Below, piece after piece: positions 23,580 to 30,492 of a DNA stretch of 32,520 nucleotides (positions within the stretch are counted from its first letter, which is position 1; every line of letters starts with the position of its first letter). Made by a program: the position numbers and the translations under genes. Under the pieces are notes generated by a model. It saw nothing but the letters and a program-made list of their open reading frames with translations. It was not told where the DNA came from and searched no databases. The stretch is from the NCBI GenBank assembly GCA_003427395.1, contig BFEA01000307.1:898169-930688 (forward strand). Reading direction: 5' to 3'. Source of the stretch: Chara braunii. Its lineage: Eukaryota; Streptophyta; Charophyceae; Charales; Characeae.

Positions 23580-24260
23580 AAGAAAATTTTGGCAGCGCTT
23601 CCCGTAGGAAAAGTGTCTTTTCATAATTTATATAAACCCAGATATGGGAGCAGAAATAATCTTTAACTCTTGGAAAGTCAAATTTTGTCTAACTCTCTGA
23701 ATTAGTAGAAATTTTGGCAGCACTCCCTCTAGAAAGGGAGACTTCCCAGATTTATACTAAGTCAGATATGAAAGCAGAATTAATCTCTAATTGTCTAACT
23801 CTCTGAATTAGTAGAAATTTGGGCAGCACTCCCTTTAGAAAGGGAGACTTCCCAGATTTATACTAAGTCAGATACGAACTCGAACAACAGCTCGAGCTCA
23901 ACTTTTATACTTAATTTAACTAACTCCTTAATTTTGCAGAAATTTCGGCAGCACCCCCTCTAGAAAAGTGTTATTCTAAAATTTATACAAGGCTAAGTTC
24001 AGAATTTTGAGAATAACTTTGACTTCTCAAAGTCCAATTTTGTCTAACTCCCTGAATTAGTAAAAATTTGGGCAGCACTCCCTCTAGAAAATGAGACTTT
24101 CCAGATTTATACTAATCCATATATGGAAAAGACAAGCTGAACTCTGACAAGTCAAAAGTTGATTAACTTCTTGAATTTGTAGAAATTTCGGCAGCGCTTC
24201 CCGTANGAAAAGTANCTTGCCAANATTTATACAAANCCAAGAATAANAAAANATCTCAGA
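23580..24260 (+). repeat. Six-copy tandem repeat, 106-125 bp unit
   Basis: The anchor GGCAGC followed by RCT/ACC-type pyrimidine-rich sequence recurs at about 23591, 23716, 23822, 23947, 24071 and 24190, spacings 125, 106, 125, 124 and 119. Each unit reads roughly AGAAATTT-GGCAGCACTCCCTC-TAGAAA-GGGAGACTT, an AGATTTATACTAA block, then a variable A-rich spacer and TCTAACTCTCTGAATTAG. A short hairpin sits just after the anchor, most perfect in copy 3 (CTCCCTTT/AAAGGGAG). The last copy contains several N bases. Repeats with a GGCAGCACYYCC core are familiar to me from plant repetitive DNA, but I cannot name the family. Confidence 0.85.
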
Positions 24261-24524
24261 AAATGCAGGAATTGACCTAAGTAAAAAAACGTTATTACAG
24301 AAAAATGCAGGAATTGACACTAACTTCTATGACTCTAGCACGTGGCGAGCAACTAAAGTAACTACCTATAAAACTGAAACTTAAACAAACTAGTCATCCC
24401 ATCGAGTCACATGCAAACCAAACCACGAATGTAAATACTCTCACCACCCCAAGTTCATTCCATATAAATAGTTCGTGAATCTTCAAGTTCTTGAATCCTT
24501 ATACCCATCTTACATAAGACATAG

Positions 24525-25210
24525 AGCTGGACCATTCGCCATGGAAACAATGCACAACTTGTCTTTATGATATACACGAACAAGTTGCACAACTACTTTT
24601 TTTCTTCTTTTGGGCAGATGACTAGGCCATTCGCCATGGAAACAATGCCTAGCCGCCCTGAGCTGTTTAATATCCAAGGATTTAGTATTTCTCTGACTTT
24701 GTTTTCAAAAGAAAAGCAAATATGGGCAGGGGACTAAACCATTCACAGTAAAAACAATGTTCAACTTGCCCAAACTATTTTCATTTATACTTTGTATTTT
24801 TCTTTTTCTCTTCTTAATTATATGGCTTAACGCTGAACCATTCACAGTAGAAACAATGCCCAACTGTCAGTTCACATACAAATATACATAAAATACTTTC
24901 CTTTATACTTAGTTTAAATTATGTGCGTTTTCTTCAAGCTAAACCATTCACCGTGGAAACAATGCTTAGCCTTAGACCAAAAATCCTCCCTCAAAATAAA
25001 CAAGAATTTAAACCCCTTCAATCAGACAACCCTCAGAGTTAGCTAAGGTAGCCAGGCCATTCACAGTAGAAACAATGTCTGGCTCCCCAGAAAACAATCA
25101 AATAAACACAGCGACCAGGCCATTCACAGTAAAAACAATGCCTGGTCCTTCAGAAAACATTCAAATAAACATAGCCCTGAGCCATTCACAGTAGAAACAA
25201 TGCTCAGGCT
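24525..25210 (+). repeat. Array of eight dispersed CATT/AATG hairpins
   Basis: A conserved core, CATT, a 12-base loop like CACAGTAGAAAC (or CGCCATGGAAAC), then AATG, occurs at about 24533, 24628, 24739, 24838, 24944, 25058, 25121 and 25183 (spacings of about 62 to 114). Five copies have flanking arms that extend the stem with different but complementary bases: CTAGG/CCTAG (24622), GCTAA/TTAGC (24938), GCCAGG/TCTGGC (25051), ACCAGG/CCTGGT (25114) and CCTGAG/CTCAGG (25176). Copy 3 adds an outer stem TGGGCA/TGCCCA. Copies 1 and 4 pair poorly. A one- or two-base bulge next to CATT is constant. Sequence between copies is not conserved, so this is not an ordinary satellite. Confidence 0.85.
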
Positions 25211-26799
25211 TTGGTTGACCCGGTCAAACGCATGCAGTCTACCTTCCTTCCACCTTCCCCCAATTCATCCTTAGTCTGCTTTCAATCAGAACAAAATAGA
25301 AACTTAGNCTTCACTCTCACACATTCTTTCCAGTTAGTCTGATTAGGTCCTGAAGAGAAAGCAAAAACCATAGGGACAAATGCATGCATACAACAATCAT
25401 ACTGTAGGGAGATAGGCAAACATGGGTAGTAGTGGGGTTTATACAGATGAAAAGGTATGTACCTGATGGTTCCCTGCCTCCAGAACCTCGCCTAGGTTCC
25501 GGCAGAGCTCCTGCAATCGGTGGGGCGAACCTCCCACAGAGGCCTTGGCGCGGACCTACGGGTTGCAATCCCGCCTGCCGCCTTCCTCTCGTAGCCAATA
25601 GAGTAGACTTAGACTTTAGAAGGGCAGATAGAGAAAAGCGTGAGACTCTCAGATCCAAGAATGGTGCTCTCAGACTCGCGGGAGAGGGCCTTGTAGTCTT
25701 GATACTCCTGAGGGCCCCGCAATGGCGGCCAACTGACAGCTTGACCAAACCGGAATCAACCGCTGAACTTGATTGCTGAACTCAACCCTCCTGACGGTCT
25801 CCTAACTTGCAGCACTAACTCCCTGTTCGTCCAGCCTGACCACCTCCCCAAGCTTGTGTACTCAGATCAGTACACCAGTCTGTAGTAGACCCAATCTCTG
25901 CCGCCCCGGACCGCATATCAGAGGAACAACAACCCGAAAACAACCTGCAGTCAGTTTGGAGCAGCCTGTAACACTCAGCAGCTGCGCACAGCCCACAACA
26001 ATCAGTCTGTGTGCCGTCTGGGGCAACAGTCTATCGCAGCCACAGCCTGGGCGCGACCTGCAGCGTAATCTGTGTCTGGCCAAAGCGATAGCAATAGCCC
26101 GTGCTCAATCCACAGCAGCAGCATCTAGCAGCGGTTAGCAGGAACACCAGCGATTGCCAGTGGCACCTGCTGCAGTGATAGTCCGTGTCCTGGCGCAGTA
26201 GATCGCACCAGCAGCTGTTCACGCTCAGCCAATTGAACACGGCAGCTGCAACCAACAAGGTCCCCCTCCTCACTGTGCCTGCAGTGTATGACAAGGCCGG
26301 ACGAACCCTACATTTGTACACCCGCCGTAGCCCTGCTACGGTTCTGCTGGTATGTAGCCAGGTACACCGGCCACTATGGATAATCCCGGCGGTGAGCTGC
26401 GGAATAATCACCCGCTAGTGGGGAGAGTGGCCCAGACCTCAGCGTGGCCAGGCCAAGGACTTGGTGGAGCGATTGTAGCAACTACGGCAGCGGAGGCTCT
26501 GACCGTGTGAAGCGGGGTGAATCTTCTGCTGAATCCTGGATGAGTTCGCCCCTCTCCCTCACTTTTTCTTGGCCCTTCAGCCGCTGGGACGAGCGCCGCA
26601 CCGACCGACAGGTAAGTCTCCACCCCTGCAGACTGTCGGCCCCCACCACCCACTGAGCCAGGAAGTCACTCCTATGAGCCCCCTACCAACACTCACAGGC
26701 AACACAGATATCCCGAACTAAGCAGCCCGAAGCATGACTGAGGAGGGGATCTTGAAGTCACAAGGACGGCATGGCTGGCTTATGACAGCGACCAACCGG
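25211..26799. other. No gene seen; GC-rich, short frames only
   Basis: About 1.6 kb in which frames of up to 143 codons overlap on both strands (25317-25748 minus, 25432-25779 plus, 26031-26411 minus) without recognisable residues, domain order or support between strands. GC content rises after 25,460. Imperfect CAGCAG-type stretches occur at 26,110-26,230. The sequence could be the interior of a non-autonomous retroelement. I see no RNA gene or terminator. Confidence 0.4.
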
Positions 26800-26954
26800 G
26801 GGGGTGGAGTGTGACGAAATCAAACCTGACAAGAAAAAAAAAACGTCCTTCAGTAACGGGTACCTCGCCCCTGCTATGTGGGAATGAACCTTCCGCTAGA
26901 TCGCAGACAGGTTCATTGACATTTTTTCACTTTCTTTTCCGTTCGCGCAGCCCC

Positions 26955-27720
26955 TTTTTTTTTTTTTTTGTACTAACTCTTTCTATACTAACCTTTTGCT
27001 AAATCCGACCTCAAATCGGATTTCGCCCCACATAGAAACCTCAATCTAGCTTCCTTTCCGACTCGATTTCGCTAAAGAATCGAGCGAAAATCTCAACTTC
27101 TGCTTTCTGCCATAGCCCACTCCTGATAACCTTCACGCACCACATCTTCCCTCTTCCTCCCCGTACACTCCTCTACTCTCGAAACTAACCTCATAATCGA
27201 GGTCGCCCACCCCTAAAACCTTGAAATCGCATCTTCACTTGCTAAAAACAGCCAAGAATTGAGTGATCAGACTAATCTTCTCTCCCGTTTACCTTCCTCT
27301 CTGCCATATCCCGGCGCATGTCTTTTTCACACTAACTCCAGTTTTACTAATCCAACGTCTAAACTAACATCACCACTAAGCTCGCCCTACCTCAAACCCC
27401 TGAATCGAATTCTCCCTCGCTCGTTTTCACTCAGAAGCGAGCGAGATACTCGTCTTTCCTTTTTTTTCTTTTTCACTCCTTGCCATAGCCCGCGCACTCA
27501 TTTTCGGTCTTATCTCCCATTCCACTAATCCCTTGCCAGATCTAGCTCCACCACTACACTCGCCCGATACCAAACCCCCAACTCCAAGTCTTCTCCTACC
27601 TAGTTCCGCGAAGGAACGGACGAACAAACTCTTCCTCCCCCTCGCTCCTTCGTTGCTCTGCCATGCCCGATTCCCTTTTCACTGCACATGTACTTGGCGC
27701 AAATTCGTGTCTAGGTCCAT
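26955..27720 (+). repeat. Degenerate ~180-bp tandem repeat with internal hairpins
   Basis: The anchor TGCCATAGCCC (variants TGCCATATCCC, TGCCATGCCC) occurs at 27108, 27302, 27481 and 27659, spacings 194, 179 and 178. About 40-80 bases before it there is usually a short hairpin of different sequence: CTCGATT/AATCGAG (27063-27083), TCGCTCG..TTTTCACTCAGAAG..CGAGCGA (27418-27444), GTTCC/GGAAC (27603-27617). Between hairpin and anchor the sequence is pyrimidine-rich. After the anchor, TACTAAC/ACTAATC-like blocks recur. A partial leading unit starts near 26955, after a 16-T run. Units are too diverged for a recent satellite. The unit length is similar to many plant satellites, though that alone is weak. 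Confidence 0.6.
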
Positions 27721-27840
27721 CCCCCCCCTTCTTCGTCACTCCTTTCGGTCGGTAATTAGGATAGCGCATCAGCCCGCGGAGCATACCTGCGGGCAAGCCA
27801 ATGAAGTCGAGCAGTAAAAAAAGGAAAAGAATGTCAGGGA

Positions 27841-27935
27841 GGAATTTTTGCTCACACTCTATACGTGCCATTTTTGCGTAGAGCCGCGCCGATCCCCTCG
27901 GCATCATCCCAGCCTCAACAGATGTCCCGAGGGAC
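27841..27935 (-). ncRNA. Strongly diverged U6 snRNA-like sequence
   Basis: Read on the minus strand from 27935, this follows the U6 snRNA along its whole length: 5' stem-loop GTCCCTCGGGACAT, then TGGGATGATGCCGAGGGGAT where U6 has TGGAACGATACAGAGAAGAT, then CTACGCAAAAATGGCACG where U6 has CTGCGCAAGGATGACACG. By my hand alignment the differences are almost all transitions, with A-to-G the most frequent. The ACAGAGA box reads GCCGAGG, so it would not work in splicing. No upstream TATA or plant USE element is visible. A pseudogene or a U6-derived repeat module. Confidence 0.6.
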
Positions 27936-28017
27936 CCAAGCCTTGGCAGCGCCGGCCCCCCCCCGACTTCTCATGATCTGTCCGACCACAGTGTAGCCTT
28001 GTTTTAGCGCACGCACC

Positions 28018-28063
28018 TGGCCTTCGTTCTGGGACTTATGGGCGCCAACCTTGCGCAGGGGCC

Positions 28064-28095
<32 letters not shown>

Positions 28096-28113
28096 ACGGA
28101 TGTCCCGAAGGAC
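28018..28113 (-). ncRNA. U6 snRNA pseudogene
   Basis: Minus strand, 5' end at 28113. The first 64 or so bases are nearly identical to plant U6: GTCCTTCGGGACATCCG, AAAATTGGAACGATACAGAG, AAGATTAGCATGGCCCCTGC, GCAAGG. The catalytic ACAGAGA box is intact. The last 30 bases (TTGGCGCCCATAAGTCC...) match only loosely, and the terminal T run needed for Pol III termination is missing. Upstream sequence is GC-rich with no TATA box near -30 and no USE (RTCCCACATCG), so expression from a normal U6 promoter is unlikely. The 5' stem-loop has lost two bases. Confidence 0.88.
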
Positions 28114-28140
28114 TTTGCACCGGCCAGCGCCCGCTCGACA

Positions 28141-28275
28141 GCCAGCCGCCCTGAGGGCCCTTCGGATGGAACCAGGTATTAGACGGTTCGATTAGTTTTG
28201 CCCCTATACCCAAAGTCCGACGAATGATTTGCACGTCAGTATCGCTGCGAGCCTCCACCAGAATGCCCCGAGGAC
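28141..28275 (-). rRNA. 25S rRNA fragment with a U6-like 5' head
   Basis: From 28262 down to about 28141 the minus strand matches an internal part of 25S (large-subunit) rRNA: CTGGTGGAGGCTCGCAGCGA, TACTGACGTGCAAATC, TTGGGTATAGGGGC, ACTAATCGAACC, CTGGTTCC, CCGAAG, CCCTCAGG. It is about 120 bases, far from a full gene. Directly upstream, 28275-28263 reads GTCCTCGGGGCAT, close to the U6 5' stem-loop that starts the two neighbouring U6 modules. This looks like a chimera, such as LINE reverse transcriptase makes by template switching. The chimera reading is inferred; native 25S sequence before CTGGTGGAGG differs from what is here. Confidence 0.82.
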
Positions 28276-28320
28276 CTAGCCGGGGCAATGCCCCGCAGCT
28301 CTCCCAACGGGTGTCACCCC

Positions 28321-28447
28321 TTTTTTTTTTTTTTTTCTTCAGCATCCCGTATACGTACCCGGCCCGGATTCGTACCGGATTCGTACCGGATTCGCCTTGG
28401 TCTGCGCTTCAGTAGTTCAGGGGCGTACTCACTGAGCTAGGCTCTTG
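28321..28447 (-). mobile_element. tRNA-derived SINE-like element
   Basis: On the minus strand: a Pol III A-box-like TAGCTCAGTGAG (28439-28428), then B-box-like GGTACGAATCC (28387-28377), duplicated as an 11-bp direct repeat with a third partial copy (28398-28366), a short body, and a 16-A tail (28336-28321). A box, B box and tail are in the order and roughly the spacing of a tRNA-derived SINE. The B box has one mismatch to GGTTCGAATCC. No convincing target duplication is visible. The 5' boundary near 28447 is a guess. A decayed tRNA gene is less likely because of the tail. Confidence 0.6.
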
Positions 28448-29305
28448 GGTGCCTGCTACACCCACGGCACTGCGCTTTAAGTAAACAACGTCGGGCGCGG
28501 CTCCAGCGTAGTTTCAAAACCAGTTTGCAATTGCACTTCAGGCACCCCGCAAATACAACACACTCCACACGACCCTGCCGCCGTCTCACGTCCCCGAACG
28601 AGATGCGATAAAGAGAAACCGACAAGGGAAAAATAAGATAAAAATAAACCTAGTATTTACCTGGGGACAGCGAGCCAAACAGAGGGGGATAGCCCTACCG
28701 GGCCCTCGACCCCTCCGCGTCACTCCGCTGCTCCCGCGCTGACACCCGCCGGCCTCGATCCCCGTACCGTCGCAGTGTCAGTCCAATGTCGTAACCTATA
28801 GGGCTAAGCCCAAGCCTGGCACCAACAGGCACATACCTCCTAATAAAGAGGTAGTCCTTGACTCTTAGGGCCAAGGAACCGCCTTGGGCCGCTTCTCGGC
28901 CCGCGCCTATAGGCATGGTCGCCGAAAAAAAAAAAAAAACTCGCGCCGGCCCACTGGCCGTGCCGCGGCTACCCCTATTTGGCCGTATCCATCACTGTCG
29001 ATGCCGTCGCCCTCGCACACGCGCTCGCCTCGGTCAGACATACCAATCAACAGAAAATATCTCAAAACCCTACTTGATCAAAAATAAAAATAAATATTAA
29101 TAATATTATTAACCAACGACCAATGTCCGTTGTCGGCTTTATGATAAAATAACAGAAAAGAATCACGCGCGCCTTAAACCTGCGCGCCCACGCACTCGCT
29201 ATTGCGGTCAACCACCCTGTCAAAGCAATTACTGACGCAGCCGCGCTTAGCGCGGTATACTTAGACTCTAGACCAAACTATTTTCTGTCACTTGCAAAAA
29301 CCAGG
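28448..29305. other. No gene seen; GC-rich, poly(A) at 28925-28939
   Basis: Some 860 bases without a supported gene. A 15-A run at 28925-28939 follows GC-rich sequence with several small hairpins (for example GGCCAAGG/CCTTGGGCC, 28870-28891) and could end a short retroposed sequence on the plus strand. CGCTTCTCGGCC at 28890-28901 equals the start of U2 snRNA over 12 bases, too short to call. From 29040 to 29160 the sequence is AT-rich. Confidence 0.4.
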
Positions 29306-29331
29306 GCGGATACCCTTGTAAGGGTATTCGC
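29306..29331. repeat. Imperfect palindrome at the right edge of the insertion
   Basis: GCGGATACCCTTG followed by TAAGGGTATTCGC pairs 22 of 26 positions with its own complement. It lies seven bases inside the right end of the 7.5-kb block, where terminal structure would be expected for a mobile element. No equivalent is found at the left end. Confidence 0.6.
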
Positions 29332-29338
29332 ACCGACA

Positions 29339-29916
29339 ACGCCCACAGCCACAACCCAAAATACGTTCTCATGGATTGTTCTCCACCAGTCCCGAACTTC
29401 TCCCCTAGTCATCCAGGGTTTGAAGTCCGTCCGATAGGTAGTGTCGCCCAGGTTGATGTAATCCGTCTTCTTGTTCAACATCCAATCGGTAATCCTTTGC
29501 ACTCTAGGGACATACGAAACCACGTTTGGACTTTCCACCTTGATCCAACCCCTCTTGAACTCTACTCCAAACATGTCATCGCGAATCCAGCCATCTTCGT
29601 ACACCCGAATAACATCTTCTTTCACCTTCCTGGGTAAGAATCTAGCTCCCTCCCTGAAGATGACGGTAACCGTTCTTGTTTTCAACCACTTTACCTTCAC
29701 TTCATCCACCAAGCTATTAAGTGTAAACTTCACCTCTCTCCCGTCAACTTCTATGGAACCTCCGTCAATCTCTGTAGGAAGAATACCTTCCCCGTAATAG
29801 GCATGAACCATCTCCGATATACGCTCTTCCTCCAAACGGTAGTCATGTTGGACCTGACCTCTTGCATCACCCTCTCCAGGAGGAGGGAGGGGGGCTGGAG
29901 GTGGTTCAATCTCCAT
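29339..29916 (-). pseudogene. LINE C ORF1, N-terminal part
   Basis: On the minus strand the ATG at 29916 starts an open frame rich in Pro and Glu, followed by the conserved ORF1 region: GREVKFTLNSLVDEVKVKWL, TVTVIFREGARFLPRKVKED, VIRVYEDGWIRDD, KVESPNVVSYVPR and FKPWMTRGEVRDWW. It is the only ORF1 segment here without an internal stop. Homology ends at FWVVAVGV (about 29339), exactly where the 7.5-kb block begins. The rest of the protein resumes at 21794. The start is supported by LINE B, whose ATG (14350) lies at a comparable distance before the conserved part. Confidence 0.85.
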
Positions 29917-30222
29917 TGACTCGGAGCGAAAGTGCTACCCAACAGAATAAGAGGAATTAGGATAAGCAGTAGGACGACAGTTAAAGAACAGATAAGAACA
30001 ATATAAAAGGAGGGGGGGTACCAGGCGAAAGACTAGCTGCTAAAACCATCAGCTATGGCGAAGCCACAGGTCCTCGTCAACGCGAAGCACCACGGAGGTG
30101 TTCAGCGCGGTCTAGGGTTCCTCGGTGGAATCTAGTCCGGCCCCGCCGAAAGGCCAGCAGAGCTAGGGCCGAGTGCGCAGCACCAGCACTAGTGCTATTT
30201 CGCAAACAGGACTGCGACCAAC
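29917..30222 (-). other. LINE C 5' UTR
   Basis: About 306 bases upstream of the LINE C ORF1 ATG. A GC-rich block (30130-30200, with CCCCGCCGAAAGGCCAGCAG) aligns with LINE B at 14560-14625, so it is a shared 5' end. It should hold the internal promoter, but no motif is recognised. The boundary at 30222 is set by a possible target duplication and is approximate. Confidence 0.65.
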
Positions 30223-30472
30223 TTTTGATGTTTGTTCTGTTTTCTTGGCCTTGTGGTTATTTTCGTTTTTCTTCCCAGGGTTGGGAAATGTCAGTGCAGG
30301 GGTCCTGATTTGGCCACTCTGCTACTGGATGCTACTGGACTAAAATTCCCAATGCCTGCACCTAAGCTGGGTAATGGTCCCAGTATTTGGTTGCTTGTTC
30401 GTTTCCAGGTTGTTTGTGGAGGGATTCCCGGCCTCCCCCTTCTGTGTGTATTTGGGAGAGGAAAAAAAAAAG
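30223..30472 (+). other. Distal piece of the LINE A 3' UTR with poly(A)
   Basis: Plus-strand sequence that carries the family 3' end: AAGCTGGGTAATGGTCCCAG near 30364 matches 226-245 with one mismatch, and GGATTCCCGGCCTC near 30422 matches the GTCCCCGGCCTC at 272. It ends in ten A residues (30462-30471), directly followed by the second copy of the LINE A target duplication. This fixes the far end of LINE A. Confidence 0.75.
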
Positions 30473-30473
30473 A

Positions 30474-30492
30474 GTTGGAGTAGGCATTGGGG
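30474..30492 (+). repeat. Right target-site duplication of LINE A
   Basis: GTTGGAGTAGGCATTGGGG, the partner of 681-699, with three differences. It directly follows the 3' poly(A) of LINE A. Confidence 0.7.

Larger units (their letters stand above)
21795..29338. mobile_element. 7.5-kb non-coding insertion of unknown class
   Basis: This block separates two adjacent codons of LINE C ORF1. Its ends read TGTCGAGCGC... on the plus strand and TGTCGGTGCG... on the minus strand, so both termini are TGTCG/CGACA. The flanking four bases are ACTC and ACGC, a possible degenerate 4-bp duplication. TG...CA termini suggest an LTR retrotransposon, but I found no pair of matching LTRs, no primer-binding site and no gag-pol residues. 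It may be a large non-autonomous element, a solo LTR enlarged by later insertions, or a composite from recombination. Inside are hairpin clusters, tandem repeats, U6 and 25S fragments and a SINE-like element. Ambiguous bases at 24206-24252 and 25307 show that assembly was difficult here. Confidence 0.6.
14981..30222 (-). mobile_element. LINE C, full-length L1-type, split by a 7.5-kb block
   Basis: LINE C reads from its 5' UTR (30222-29917) into ORF1 (29916-29339), breaks, resumes at 21794 in the next ORF1 residues, and continues through ORF2 (20322-15608) and the 3' UTR to an A-rich tail at 15000-14981. The two halves join at one codon: the right half ends ...FWVVAVGV and the left begins VPLEEKVFL, while LINE B reads FWVGAVGVPLDEMVFL without interruption. 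Removing the block and the 546-bp element leaves about 7.1 kb, and ORF1 becomes about 2,060 bp against 2,148 in LINE B. A weak target duplication (14971-14984 and 30224-30237, 10/14 equal) is possible. It sits in LINE A's 3' UTR. Confidence 0.78.
700..30472 (+). mobile_element. LINE A, full-length L1-type, split by nested insertions
   Basis: LINE A is a plant L1-type non-LTR retrotransposon: 5' UTR (700-1038), ORF1 (1039-3227), ORF2 (3215-7450) and a 3' UTR in three pieces (7451-7605, 14641-14980, 30223-30472) ending in a 10-A run. LINE B and LINE C, both on the opposite strand, occupy the gaps. Support comes from the flanking 19-bp duplication, from the third piece matching the family 3' end (AAGCTGGGTAATGG and CCCGGCCTC motifs also seen at 226-285), and from the summed length of about 7.5 kb against about 7.0 and 7.1 kb for B and C. 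The middle piece is assigned by position and base composition rather than by direct similarity, so it is the weakest link. The element is dead: both ORFs have stops and frameshifts. Confidence 0.72.

Noticed and set aside
24525-25210. CRISPR-like array (conserved repeat with unique spacers)
   Set aside because: The spacers vary from about 40 to 90 bases, the repeats differ in their arms, and the genomic context is plant nuclear repeat DNA with no cas gene. The paired arms point to hairpins instead.
25317-25779. Overlapping frames of 143 and 115 codons on opposite strands
   Set aside because: Composition-driven frames in GC-rich DNA; no recognisable domain, and each strand is equally open.
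28018-28113. Functional U6 gene
   Set aside because: The 3' third is degraded, the terminal T run is missing, and neither a TATA box near -30 nor a plant USE is present.
28890-28901. U2 snRNA 5' end (CGCTTCTCGGCC)
   Set aside because: Twelve matching bases followed by no further similarity is too little, even with U6 and 25S pieces nearby.
21795-29338. Autonomous LTR retrotransposon
   Set aside because: The TG...CA ends are suggestive, but I could not find two similar LTRs, a tRNA primer site, or any gag, protease, RT or integrase residues.
29339-29916. Separate 3'-truncated LINE copy (D) independent of LINE C
   Set aside because: LINE insertions are normally 5'-truncated. This piece stops at the same codon where LINE C resumes at 21794, on the same strand, and the summed lengths match LINE B.
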